64,000 nucleotides of DNA from Myxococcales bacterium (lineage in GTDB: Bacteria > Myxococcota_A > Polyangia > Polyangiales > Polyangiaceae). A program made the translations under genes and the position numbers. Position 1 is the stretch's first letter. Each line of letters starts with the position of its first letter. The notes beneath the pieces were generated by a model. That model saw nothing but the letters and a program-made list of their open reading frames with translations, did no database searches and was not told the origin of the DNA. This document shows, in pieces, positions 8,467-17,007 of the stretch. Location: positions 2,480,001 to 2,544,000 of the forward strand of contig JADJQX010000007.1 of NCBI GenBank assembly GCA_016712525.1, written 5' to 3'.

Positions 8467-8835
8467 TCACCAGCGATCGCCGCCGCGGTCGCCGCCACGG
8501 TCACGGCCACCGCCGCCACCGCCACGACGGCCACCGCCGCCACCACCGCCGCCGAAGCCACCACCACCACCGCCGCCGCCACCACCGCGGCGCTCCTCGG
8601 CCTCGTTGACGCGGAGGGGGCGGCCATCGAGGAGGGCGCCGTTCATCTCGGCAATGGCCTTCTGGGCCTCGGCCTGCGTGCTCATCGTCACGAAGCCGAA
8701 GCCGCGCGAACGGCCGGTCTCGCGGTCGGACACGACGTGGGCGTCGGTGACCTCACCGAACGAGGAGAAAGCAGCGCGGACGCTGTCGGCCGTGGAGTTG
8801 AAGGAGAGGTTCCCCACGTAAAGACGGTTGCCCAT
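8467..8835 (-). CDS. RRM-domain RNA-binding protein with glycine-rich RGG tail
   Basis: A 122-aa protein: residues 1-80 form one RNA-recognition motif with RNP2 (RLYVGNLSF) and RNP1 (SRGFGFVTM), and the rest is a Gly/Arg-rich tail with RGG/RGGDRGG elements. The layout matches the small cyanobacterial and myxobacterial glycine-rich RRM proteins, often cold- or stress-induced, which bind mRNA. The 243 bases between the start and the antiporter gene contain no gene and may include a regulatory leader, but no defined element could be identified. Monocistronic, with a hairpin terminator at 8401-8430. Confidence 0.93.
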   Translation of the reverse strand: MGNRLYVGNLSFNSTADSVRAAFSSFGEVTDAHVVSDRETGRSRGFGFVTMSTQAEAQKAIAEMNGALLDGRPLRVNEAEERRGGGGGGGGGGFGGGGGGGGRRGGGGGGRDRGGDRGGDRW

Positions 8836-9078
8836 AGCGATGTCTCGATTCTTTCTACTTGCCCCTGGGGGGCGGGTTTCAGTCCTCGGCCCCGAGAACC
8901 GGAGGCCGAGTGTCGCGCCGTATCGAAGAGAATCCGCGCAACCCGAGAAAGACGAGAGGCGAGCCGTCGACCGTGACCGTGACGCTGGCTAGTCTAACCT
9001 TACGAGGCGCCCGTGCAAGCGGATTTTCGGAACGAAACCACACGCCAACCGCGAAATTTCACGCAACGGGTGCGCCCC

Positions 9079-10440
9079 TTACGAAGACTTCGGGCTTGAC
9101 GCCGACGCCGGGCCCGGGTCGGTCCGGAAGGCCTCGCTCTCTTTCGTGGCGTCGAGGGCCATCTTGAAGAGCACGGGGCCGGCGACCTGCGCGATCGCGA
9201 CCGTCGCGATGGCGAGAGAGCTCATGGCCGAGCCGAACGTGGGGAAGGTTCGCTCGATCGTTGCGGCCACCGCGAACGTGACCCCGGCCTGGGCCAAGAA
9301 CCCCGAGAAGCCCCAGGTGCGAACCGCTGGCGGATCACCGGCGAGGCGGCTCGCGAGGCGGGAAGCCACCCAGGTGAGGAAGAAGCGAGAGCCGAAGAGC
9401 AGGAGCGCGACGGCCCAGTAGCGATGGAGGAGCGGCAGATCGAGCTGGGCGCCCGCGGTCGCGAAGAAGACCACGTACACCACGCTCGCCATGTCTTCGA
9501 TCGCGTGGAGGAGCTTCTCTCCGTACGACGAGAGGTTCTGCACGAGGAAACCGGCGACCAAGAAGGTGAGCAGCGGCTCGAGGCGGAGGTACGAGAGAAT
9601 CTCGGTGAAGCCGAAGCCGAGCGCCACGAGCACAACGAGCAGCTTCTGGCCGACGAACCGGAGGTATAGGACCATGACGAGGCCGAGGGTCGTTCCCAGC
9701 GCGACCGACCCGAGCAGCTCGTAGCCGAGGTGATGGAGCCCCGCGAGCGTGAGCTCCGAGCCCTCGGACGTGAGCGATTTGGCGAGGGTCATGACGAGGG
9801 CCGAGAGGACGACGACGACCACGTCCGATGTCATGACGAACGCGAGCGTGTAGCTCGTGAGCGGCCCCTTGGCCCGTGTCTGCGAGAGGATACCGAGGGT
9901 AGCCGAGGGGCTCCGCGTGATGGCGAGCACGCCCCAAAGGAGCGCCACGGCGAGCAGCGCCGCAGGGGGCATGTCGGCCGCGAAGGGGATGAGCGGCCGC
10001 GCGAGCACGAAGACCCCGGCCATCCCGAAGAGGACGATGCCCGTCTGGAGGAGCGTGACGATGGTGAGCGATCGCAGGCCTTTTTTCAGCAGATCGAGCT
10101 TCAGCTCGACGCCGCCGGCGAAGGCGATGAGCGCCAGGGCGAGGGCGTTCAGCTTGGTCATCGCCTCGACCGTGTCGTGGTCGACGAGGCGAAGGACGTG
10201 CGGCCCCGCGAGCACGCCGACGGCGAGGTAGCCCGTGAGGTGCGGGACCTTCAAGGGCTCGAGCAGCTCGGCGGCGAGCGTTCCCCCGAGCACGAAGAGC
10301 CCGAGCGCGAGCAGCACCTCGCCGCCCTTCCCTGCCCCCTCGGCGCGCGAGGCGACGAAGGCGAGCCCGAAGAGGAGGACGAGGCCCGCCGCGCGCGCGA
10401 ACCTGAGGCGCGGAGAGACCTTGGGACGAGGGGCGCTCAC
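9079..10440 (-). CDS. Cation:proton antiporter (CPA2/Kef-like) membrane protein
   Basis: A 453-aa integral membrane protein with about 12 helices, including LLALGLFVLGGTLAAELLE, HLTGYLAVGVLAGPHVL and IAFAGGVELKLDLLKKG, hallmarks of monovalent cation:proton exchangers. The central TRSPSATLGIL and FVMTSDVVVVVLSAL segments match the unwound helices carrying the ion-binding Asp. No TrkA-N or other regulatory domain follows. The GTG at 10440 overlaps the TGA of the preceding gene and has GGAGGT 7 bases upstream; a longer upstream frame is only read-through inside that gene. It is the last gene of a three-gene minus-strand operon with an MscS channel and a second antiporter-like protein, which suggests ion or osmotic homeostasis. 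Confidence 0.85.
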   Translation of the reverse strand: MSAPRPKVSPRLRFARAAGLVLLFGLAFVASRAEGAGKGGEVLLALGLFVLGGTLAAELLEPLKVPHLTGYLAVGVLAGPHVLRLVDHDTVEAMTKLNALALALIAFAGGVELKLDLLKKGLRSLTIVTLLQTGIVLFGMAGVFVLARPLIPFAADMPPAALLAVALLWGVLAITRSPSATLGILSQTRAKGPLTSYTLAFVMTSDVVVVVLSALVMTLAKSLTSEGSELTLAGLHHLGYELLGSVALGTTLGLVMVLYLRFVGQKLLVVLVALGFGFTEILSYLRLEPLLTFLVAGFLVQNLSSYGEKLLHAIEDMASVVYVVFFATAGAQLDLPLLHRYWAVALLLFGSRFFLTWVASRLASRLAGDPPAVRTWGFSGFLAQAGVTFAVAATIERTFPTFGSAMSSLAIATVAIAQVAGPVLFKMALDATKESEAFRTDPGPASASSPKSS

Positions 10441-11630
10441 GACGGCACCTCCTCGTCGGGCACGGGCGCGGCGAGGCCCGGCTCGAGCTTGTGCACGGCC
10501 CGGAGCGCGAGCGGCGACGCGACCTCTCCGAGCACGGCGAGCACGAACGCACACGGCAGCAAGACGTTACGAGGTCCGTCGGTCGCGACCGGGGCGGCGG
10601 CGGCCGCGATCAGCACCACGAGCGGGGTGGTCGAGAGGGACGAAATCCCCGAAACATAACGCATTTTCGCCCCCCAGAGGCCCGACAGGAGGCCGGCGTG
10701 CGCGGCCACCCGGAGGGCGCCGAGCCCGGCCGCGAGACCGACCAGCACGAGGCCCTCGGAGACGTCGATGCGCACCCCGATGACGACGAGGAGCGGGAGG
10801 AGCATGGCGCGCTCGGTGGGGGCGACGGCGCGCACGAGCTCTTCGCGGTGGCGCGTGACCGTCGCGAGGGTGGCCCCGAGCGCGAAGAGCACCGCCACGA
10901 CCGACACGCCGAAGCGATCCGAGAGCCCGACGGCGAGCGCAGAGATCCCTAGGAGGGTTCCCCAGAGCTCGCGTGGACCGGGCGCCTCGCCGAGGAGCAC
11001 CGCGCCGAGCCCTCCGAGGAGCGGGCCGAGGACCAGCGCGCCGCCGAACGCGAGCGCCAGCGGGACGGGCAGCGAACGGAGTGGGGAGCCACCTTGAGCG
11101 ACGCTCGCGGCGAACGCGAGCGCGACCGGCACGAGGACCGAGCCCCGCGCGACGCGGGAGAGCGTCACGAAGCTCCGTGGGGACTTTCCGGCGGCGGCGC
11201 TCTCGCGGTCGGCCCCGGAGGCGATCGCGGCGACGAGGAGCGCGAGCACGTGGCGGTCTTCGGGGACGCGCCCCACGGCGAGGTACGGGAACACGGCCCA
11301 CGCGAGGGCGAAGGCGAGGACTGCGACCACGACCGAGGAGCCGAGGCCACGAACCTCCGCGTGACCGGCGAAGCCGACGCGAGGCCCGCTCGCGCCGAAG
11401 ACACGCGCGCCGATGGCGAACGCGACCCATCCGGCCGCGATGGTGGTGATGGGCGTCACGGCGACCACGAGGGACTCCCCCACCACGTTGAGCGCGAACG
11501 GCCCGAGCACGAAGCCGAGCGCCATCCACCCGACGTTCGACGACGTGGCGAGCGCGCCCTTGCCACCGAACACGAAGCTCTCGAGGTACGCGAGGAGCAA
11601 GAGCCCCATGACGACCGAGATGGCGCTCAT
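10437..11630 (-). CDS. Polytopic membrane protein, antiporter-like
   Basis: A 397-aa very hydrophobic protein with about 11-12 predicted helices. Segments such as GFVLGPFALNVVGESLVVAVTPITTIAAGWVAFAIG, seen in shorter pieces, and the cytoplasmic TRHREELVRAVAPTERAMLLPLLVVIGVRIDVSEG resemble the cation:proton antiporter fold (the latter like the helix before the ion-binding region), but the usual NhaA/Kef motifs are degraded. It could be an inactive or regulatory partner of the antiporter encoded next. ATG 11630 chosen, with AAGGAG about 12 bases upstream; the stop overlaps the next start by GTGA. The gap to the MscS gene is only 25 bases. Confidence 0.7.
   Translation of the reverse strand: MSAISVVMGLLLLAYLESFVFGGKGALATSSNVGWMALGFVLGPFALNVVGESLVVAVTPITTIAAGWVAFAIGARVFGASGPRVGFAGHAEVRGLGSSVVVAVLAFALAWAVFPYLAVGRVPEDRHVLALLVAAIASGADRESAAAGKSPRSFVTLSRVARGSVLVPVALAFAASVAQGGSPLRSLPVPLALAFGGALVLGPLLGGLGAVLLGEAPGPRELWGTLLGISALAVGLSDRFGVSVVAVLFALGATLATVTRHREELVRAVAPTERAMLLPLLVVIGVRIDVSEGLVLVGLAAGLGALRVAAHAGLLSGLWGAKMRYVSGISSLSTTPLVVLIAAAAAPVATDGPRNVLLPCAFVLAVLGEVASPLALRAVHKLEPGLAAPVPDEEVPS
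10446..10454 (-). promoter_or_regulatory. Ribosome site deciding the GTG start at 10440
   Basis: The minus strand reads GAGGAGGTG here, placing GGAGG 7 bases before the GTG that overlaps the upstream TGA. This fixes the antiporter start. Confidence 0.8.
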
Positions 11631-11655
11631 CGCGCGCGGCTCCTTCGGCAGGGCA

Positions 11656-13422
11656 TCACGCGACGTGCCCGAGGGCGATGCCCGCGTCGCGGAGGGCCTT
11701 GGCGCACGCCGTGGCCGCGTCGTTCTCGTCGTCGCCGCGGCGGGCCACCACCTCGAACCGGGCGCCGCGCGCGTGCACCCCGAGGAGACGCACCCGCGGC
11801 GCGCCGTGACGGCTCTCGGCGGCCGTGGCGACGATGCGGCGCACCTCCTCGAGATCCGAGGACGGATCGACCACGAGCTCGAACGTGGCGAGCCTGTACG
11901 GACCGAGCACCCGCACGTCACGGACGGCCGCGACGAGGTGCGGGATGCGGACCTCGGCGCCCTCCCCATCGCGCAGGCGGAGGTCGAGCAAGCCAACGTG
12001 CACGACGCGGCCTTGGCGACCGTCGAACGAGACGTACTCGCCCGGGTGGTACTTGCCCGCGAAGAGCGCGACGACCCCGAGCACCGCCGACGCGAGCACC
12101 GGGGCCGACGCGAGCGCGAGCGACGCGACGAGCGCGAGGCCCAACCGAGAGAGCACGCTGTCGTCGGAGCCGAGCACGACCGGCGCCCCCACGAGGAGCG
12201 AGAAGAGCACCACCGAGAGCCGCACGAGCACGAGGACCGGGCGGGTCAAGTCCTTGGAAAGACCGGGCAATTCGGCCTCGCCTCGCTCGACCGAGCGCTC
12301 GACGTGCGACACGAACCGCACCACCACGAACGTGGCGACGAGCGCGAGGATCACCGCGACCAGGCTCGGGAGAGACGTGGCCACCCGCGACGCGAACGCC
12401 TTCAGTGGGAGCACCACGAAGCCCGTGAGCGTCGCGCTCGCCTGCTTCGTACGCTCGAAGAGGGAGAGCGAGAACACGACCCACACGGAGAACACCGTGG
12501 CCTGCACGGCGCGATCGAGGGCCGCGGCCGAGAGCTGGAGGATGCCCAAGATCGCGGTGGGTCGCACGAGGTCGATGCGCCCGATCCGGAACGCGCGCAC
12601 CTTCTCGGGGTGACGCCGGAGCCAGATCCGACCGGCGCGCAGGAGCCGCCGCAGCCTGCGTTGGACCAAGAAGCCCACGAGCCCCGTCAGCACCACGAGC
12701 GACCAATGGAAGACCGTGGTGGCGACGTCGTGCCGGGTTCGCTCGGAGCGCACGCCCGTTCGCACCGTCTCCGCCACGGAGGCGGCGTGGAGGGAGAGCG
12801 ACGTGTCGGACGCCGCGAGCGCGTCGTCGAGGGTGAGCTGGATGACGGGGGTCCCGTCGAGCACGATGGCCGCGACGCCAGGCTCGCTCTCGTCGACCGT
12901 GACCTCCCCTCCGAGGTTCTTCTCGAACGCCGCGTCGAGGGCCGCGCTGGCCTTCCGCGCGCGATCCTCGGCCGTGATTCCGCCGCGGCCCGTGCGCACG
13001 GCGAAGAGCTTTTTGTCCCGCAGGCGCACGTACGCGCCCTGGGCCGGGGGGTTCTCGGCGGTGGCGGTGGCGGGGGCGGTAGACGAGGGCGAAGCGGCCG
13101 CGGGGGCGTCACGAGGCGCTTCGGCGTCGACCGGAGGCGGCGGGGGCGGGGGCGGGGGCGGCGGACGCACCTCGACGGTAGGCACGGGGACCTCGGCCGC
13201 GGTGGCGTCGAGGGGCGTGTCGGTCGCCGCATCAGGCGCCGCGTCGTGGGAGGGAGCGGCGGCTTCGACGTCGGCGCGCGCGTCGATCGACGGGGCCGCG
13301 ACGTGGCCTGCGTCGGCCGCGCCGGGCGCCGCGAGGGCGGCCCAGAACGGGACGAAGAGCGAGAGGACCACCGCGGCGACCGCGAGGACGCCCCGAACCC
13401 ACCGTGCGCAAGGCGTTCGCAT
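11656..13422 (-). CDS. MscS-family mechanosensitive ion channel with Pro-rich periplasmic region
   Basis: A 588-aa predicted channel. It starts with a signal peptide (to about residue 35), followed by an Ala/Asp-rich, then poly-Pro segment (RPPPPPPPPPPP near residue 95) and a small periplasmic domain (YVRLRDKKLFAVRTG). Four or five membrane helices (about residues 230-420) lead to the MscS core: GVVALFAGKYHPGEYVSF, then the beta domain GRQGRVVHVGLLDLRLRDG and EVRIPHLV. MscS channels open under membrane tension and release solutes on osmotic downshock. First gene of an operon with two antiporter-like proteins, supporting an osmotic role. Start chosen at MRTPCARW (13422), directly before the signal peptide. 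Confidence 0.88.
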   Translation of the reverse strand: MRTPCARWVRGVLAVAAVVLSLFVPFWAALAAPGAADAGHVAAPSIDARADVEAAAPSHDAAPDAATDTPLDATAAEVPVPTVEVRPPPPPPPPPPPVDAEAPRDAPAAASPSSTAPATATAENPPAQGAYVRLRDKKLFAVRTGRGGITAEDRARKASAALDAAFEKNLGGEVTVDESEPGVAAIVLDGTPVIQLTLDDALAASDTSLSLHAASVAETVRTGVRSERTRHDVATTVFHWSLVVLTGLVGFLVQRRLRRLLRAGRIWLRRHPEKVRAFRIGRIDLVRPTAILGILQLSAAALDRAVQATVFSVWVVFSLSLFERTKQASATLTGFVVLPLKAFASRVATSLPSLVAVILALVATFVVVRFVSHVERSVERGEAELPGLSKDLTRPVLVLVRLSVVLFSLLVGAPVVLGSDDSVLSRLGLALVASLALASAPVLASAVLGVVALFAGKYHPGEYVSFDGRQGRVVHVGLLDLRLRDGEGAEVRIPHLVAAVRDVRVLGPYRLATFELVVDPSSDLEEVRRIVATAAESRHGAPRVRLLGVHARGARFEVVARRGDDENDAATACAKALRDAGIALGHVA

Positions 13423-13530
13423 GGCCCCCGTAGGGTACACGACGTCCGCCCCGCGCCCTACCCCGTCGGCGCCCGAGCCCGGGCTTTCGCACTTGGCGAG
13501 GCCGGGCGACTCGAGTAGCACCGAGCCAGA

Positions 13531-15066
13531 ATGTCGAACGACAAGCAGCCGAAGACCGCCATTTCCCCCACGCGCGCCGAGAACTACCCCGAGTGGTACC
13601 TGCAGGTGGTGAAGGCCGCCGATCTCGCCGAGACGTCACCCGTCCGTGGGTGCATGGTCATCAAGCCGTGGGGCTACGCGCTCTGGGAGAACATCCAGCG
13701 CGTGCTCGACGGGCGCTTCAAAGAGACCGGCCACAAGAACGCGTACTTCCCGCTCTTCATCCCGCTCTCGTTCCTCGAGAAAGAGGCCGAGCACGTCGAG
13801 GGCTTCGCTAAAGAGTGCGCCGTCGTGACGCACCACAGGCTCGAGGCGAAGGACGGGAAGCTCGTGCCGGCGGGTGAGCTCGAGGAGCCGCTCGTCGTTC
13901 GCCCCACGTCCGAGACTATCATCGGAGAGACGTTCTCACGCTGGGTGCAGAGCTACCGGGATCTCCCGCTGCTCATCAACCAGTGGGCGAACGTGGTGCG
14001 GTGGGAGATGCGCACGCGCCTCTTCCTTCGGACCGCCGAGTTCCTCTGGCAAGAGGGGCACACGGCGCACGCCACGTCCGAGGACGCCGTGCGCGAGACG
14101 ATGCAAATGCTCGATGTGTATGCCGATTTCGCCGAGCGTTACATGGCGCTCCCGGTGATCCGCGGCGAGAAGACGGCGGGCGAGCGCTTCCCCGGCGCGC
14201 TCCAGACGTTCTGCATCGAGGCCATGATGCAAGACCGCAAGGCGCTCCAGGCGGGCACCTCGCACTTCCTCGGTCAGAACTTCGCCAAGGCCTCGAACAT
14301 CCAGTTCTTGGACGCGCAGGGCACGCAGCAGCTCGCGTGGACCACGAGCTGGGGTGTGTCGACGCGGCTCGTCGGCGCCATGATCATGACCCACTCGGAC
14401 GACGACGGCATGGTGTGCCCGCCGAGGCTCGCGCCCTCGCACGTCGTCATCTTGCCGGTCACGCACAAGGCCGAGGACCGCGAGCGTGTGCTCGCGTACT
14501 GCGAGAGCCTCGCGAAGGAGCTGCGCGCGCAGACGTACATGGGGGCTCCCGTGCGCGTCGAGCTCGACGACCGCGATCTCCGCGGCGGCGACAAGGTGTG
14601 GCAGTGGGTCAAGAAGGGCGTGCCCTTGCGCCTCGAGGTAGGGCCGCGGGACATGGAGAAGGACTCGGTCTTCCTCGCGCGCCGCGACAAAGGCACGAAG
14701 GACAAGGTGTCGCTCGGGCGCGGCGAGATGGTGGCGAACGTGGGCGCCCTGCTCGACGAGATCCACGACGCGCTGCTCGCGCGGGCCAAGGCGTTCCGCG
14801 CCGAGCACACCCGCGAGATCGACACGAAAGAGGAGTTTTACGCGTACTTCGCCGCCCCGAAGACGAAAGATCCGAACGACCCGACGCCCATCCACGGCGG
14901 GTTCGCCATGACGCACTTCTCGGGCGACGTCGCCATCGAGAAGCAGATCAAGGACGATCTCGGCGTCACAGTGCGCTGCATCCCGCTCGACGGCGGCGAG
15001 CCCGGCACGTGCCCGTTCTCGGGGAAGCCGAGCGCGAAGCGCGTGGTGTGGGCGAAGAGCTACTGA
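13531..15066 (+). CDS. proS: Prolyl-tRNA synthetase, eukaryote/archaeal type
   Basis: A 511-aa class II aminoacyl-tRNA synthetase that charges tRNA-Pro. It opens with the typical ENYPEWYLQVVKAADLAE and RGCMVIKPWGYALWE, then LVVRPTSETIIGETFSRWV (motif 2 region), RWEMRTRLFLRTAEFLWQEGHTAHAT (seen in parts) and an anticodon-binding domain beginning SHVVILPV. It lacks the editing insertion of the bacterial-type enzyme and has the C-terminal zinc-like domain ending in SAKRVVWAKSY, so it is the short eukaryote/archaeal form found in some bacteria. Divergent from the MscS operon, 108 bases away. A strong hairpin at 15104-15139 probably ends its transcript. Confidence 0.95.
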   Translation: MSNDKQPKTAISPTRAENYPEWYLQVVKAADLAETSPVRGCMVIKPWGYALWENIQRVLDGRFKETGHKNAYFPLFIPLSFLEKEAEHVEGFAKECAVVTHHRLEAKDGKLVPAGELEEPLVVRPTSETIIGETFSRWVQSYRDLPLLINQWANVVRWEMRTRLFLRTAEFLWQEGHTAHATSEDAVRETMQMLDVYADFAERYMALPVIRGEKTAGERFPGALQTFCIEAMMQDRKALQAGTSHFLGQNFAKASNIQFLDAQGTQQLAWTTSWGVSTRLVGAMIMTHSDDDGMVCPPRLAPSHVVILPVTHKAEDRERVLAYCESLAKELRAQTYMGAPVRVELDDRDLRGGDKVWQWVKKGVPLRLEVGPRDMEKDSVFLARRDKGTKDKVSLGRGEMVANVGALLDEIHDALLARAKAFRAEHTREIDTKEEFYAYFAAPKTKDPNDPTPIHGGFAMTHFSGDVAIEKQIKDDLGVTVRCIPLDGGEPGTCPFSGKPSAKRVVWAKSY

Positions 15067-16000
15067 GCCGCTTTCCACGGCTCACGGCGACGAGCGCGCA
15101 CGAGAAGGCCACGAGAGACCACGGTGTCTCGTGGCCTTCGCCGTTCGTGGCGCAGCCGCGCGACGAGGGCGCGACCTTGGGCTCGGGTGGGCGAACGGCC
15201 GGCGAGGGCTCGCGCACGACCGAAGGCACCGGGGCGTAAGTGCCCGCATCCACGGCGGATTCGGTCGACGTTCGGCCGGCGTCGACGGGGACCTCGAGGG
15301 CCTGCGGGGCGCGGCGATCGAGGGCGTCGAGGATGCGATCGGCGCGGGCACGATCGAGGGCCGCGAGCTCTTGGAGATGCCCGGCGCGTGGGAGGAGATC
15401 CCACGTGACAAGGTGGCCACAGCCCTCGAAGTACGTGCGGAGGCTCTTGGCCATGCCGTGCAGCGGGTTCTGGTCGCCGACGAGGAAGTAGACGGGCGGC
15501 GTCACGGGAGCGCACGTGCCCTGGGGAGGGGCCACGCCGCCGCCATGGATGACGATGCCGGCGACGTGCTGCGAGATCTCTTTGGCGTGCCATCCGAGGT
15601 ACGAGGCGCCGCCGGACCAGCCGGAGACGTAGACCCTCGCGCCATCGACGGGGAAGCGCGCGCGCACCGCTGCGATCTGACGCACGAGCCAGTCGACCGG
15701 GCCGTTCCAACGCCAGAAGCTGCCTTTGTCGCACCCCTCCGCGACCGGGCACTCGATGCCGAGGAGCGCCCACCCGCGCGCGCGGATGGCAGGGATCCAA
15801 GGCGCGGCGGTGGTGTCGGCGTGATCGATGTCGCCGTGGAGCGTGACGAGCAGCGGCGCCGGGCCCGCGTCGGACGATGGCTCGACGACGAGGCACCCTT
15901 TGCACGGGGCCCAGGGCTTGTCGGCACGAGCTTCGCGCGAGGCGAGGCTCACGACGAGCGCGCCTGCGACGCCGAGGGCGAACGCGAACGCGCGGCTCAC
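14966..16000 (-). CDS. Exported alpha/beta-hydrolase (PHB-depolymerase/esterase-like)
   Basis: A 344-aa predicted secreted hydrolase. The signal peptide ends ARA|DK near residue 27. The alpha/beta-hydrolase core shows LLVTLHGD, the nucleophile elbow GWSGGAS (about residue 118), the acid region YFLVGDQNPLH and the catalytic His in RAGHLQEL. Such enzymes cleave esters of polyhydroxyalkanoate or cell-wall acyl groups; substrate unknown. The GTG start overlaps the previous stop (GTGA), so this is the last of five coupled genes. After the core comes a Pro-rich linker and a hydrophobic segment (WSLVAFSCALVAVSRGKR) that loosely resembles a C-terminal sorting tail; the frame then runs on for some 30 residues into the convergent proS gene (101-base overlap), so the true C-terminus is uncertain. 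Confidence 0.75.
   Translation of the reverse strand: MSRAFAFALGVAGALVVSLASREARADKPWAPCKGCLVVEPSSDAGPAPLLVTLHGDIDHADTTAAPWIPAIRARGWALLGIECPVAEGCDKGSFWRWNGPVDWLVRQIAAVRARFPVDGARVYVSGWSGGASYLGWHAKEISQHVAGIVIHGGGVAPPQGTCAPVTPPVYFLVGDQNPLHGMAKSLRTYFEGCGHLVTWDLLPRAGHLQELAALDRARADRILDALDRRAPQALEVPVDAGRTSTESAVDAGTYAPVPSVVREPSPAVRPPEPKVAPSSRGCATNGEGHETPWSLVAFSCALVAVSRGKRLSSSSPTPRASRSASPRTGTCRARRRRAGCSAL
15104..15139 (+). terminator. Hairpin downstream of proS
   Basis: GAAGGCCACGAGA (15104-15116) pairs perfectly with TCTCGTGGCCTTC (15127-15139), 38 bases after the proS stop. No U-tract follows. The same bases are read as the extreme C-terminus of the convergent esterase gene, which is unusual. Confidence 0.7.
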
Positions 16001-17007
16001 CCGCCCGAGCCTCCCGAGGGGCCCGAGCCGCCGTACCCTCCCCTGCCCCGCGAGAAGCCCCCGGGGAACAAGATCGGGTGCCCATACGCGAAGCCGAAGC
16101 CGCCGCGCGCGCGGGCGTAGAAGTGCGGGTCGTCTTGGAGGACCACCCGCGACTCGACGACGTGACGGAGCGAGACCAGTGTCGTCGCCCAATCGGTGTC
16201 CGGCGAGAGGTCGAGGAGCCAGGGGAGATCGACGAAGTGGATGCCCACGCCGGACGCCTGCCACGCGCGGAGGATGGGGTGGAGATCGTCTTCTTCGCCC
16301 TCGGTGTCGTCGAAGCTCTCGACCAAGTAGACGACGCGGGTGATGCCACGCTCGCGCAGCACCTCGGCGCTGGGCATCTCGTGGGGCTGGATCATGTAGC
16401 GGTTGTCGTAGGCGTCTCCCGGATCGTCGTCGCGGTAGGCGAGGCGCCACGAGTCGAGCAGGAAGACGGGATGACCGCCGGGCGTGTCGCGAGGGGGGCT
16501 CGGGGGACCGAACAGGACGAGGGCCGCGAGCGTCTCTTCGGCGGGAACGAGGCCGGTCTCGGCGGGCCAATTGCCGAACGTGAGCACGGGCGCGATGGGC
16601 GCCTTCGTGTACCTCGGGAGAGCCGAGCCGAAGGCGACCGACGCGGCGCCGCGCATGTCGACGATCCAGAGCGTGTTCGAGGGCAGGCCCACCTGACCGA
16701 GGCGCTGCGCGGCGCGCGTCGCGTCGTAGACCACGTCGAGCTCGGTCACGTCGGGGAGCTCGGCGGAGCCGCCCATGGCGTCGAGGGACGAGATCAACGT
16801 GCTCTTCTCGTAGCGCACCCACGGATCTTGCGGGGACAGCTCCCAGCGCGCCGCGACCTCGCGCGTCGTGGGGACCTGGATCCGCTTCGCGAGGGGGACC
16901 TCTTGGGCCGTGAAGGCCACCGAGACCGACGGCGTGAACGGGCGGAGGTGGCACGCGGTGGCGAGCGCGACGAGGGGCACGAGGCCACGGGTGAGGCGCG
17001 CCTTCAC
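15997..17007 (-). CDS. Predicted lipoprotein of unknown function, Gly-rich C-terminus
   Basis: A 336-aa protein with a short lipoprotein signal (lipobox LATAC, Cys19). It contains no domain I recognise; features include TLWIVDMRGAASVAFGSAL, FLLDSWRLAYRDDDPGDAYD (two parts of one acidic stretch), a TRVVYLVESFDDTEGEEDD strand-turn, and a C-terminal tail GRGGYGGSGPSGGSGG. The DMRGAASV segment and later acidic strands suggest a globular Rossmann-like or hydrolase-like fold, but no catalytic set is clear. It starts at GTG overlapping the previous stop and its own stop overlaps the esterase start, so it is co-translated within the five-gene operon. Confidence 0.7.
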   Translation of the reverse strand: MKARLTRGLVPLVALATACHLRPFTPSVSVAFTAQEVPLAKRIQVPTTREVAARWELSPQDPWVRYEKSTLISSLDAMGGSAELPDVTELDVVYDATRAAQRLGQVGLPSNTLWIVDMRGAASVAFGSALPRYTKAPIAPVLTFGNWPAETGLVPAEETLAALVLFGPPSPPRDTPGGHPVFLLDSWRLAYRDDDPGDAYDNRYMIQPHEMPSAEVLRERGITRVVYLVESFDDTEGEEDDLHPILRAWQASGVGIHFVDLPWLLDLSPDTDWATTLVSLRHVVESRVVLQDDPHFYARARGGFGFAYGHPILFPGGFSRGRGGYGGSGPSGGSGG

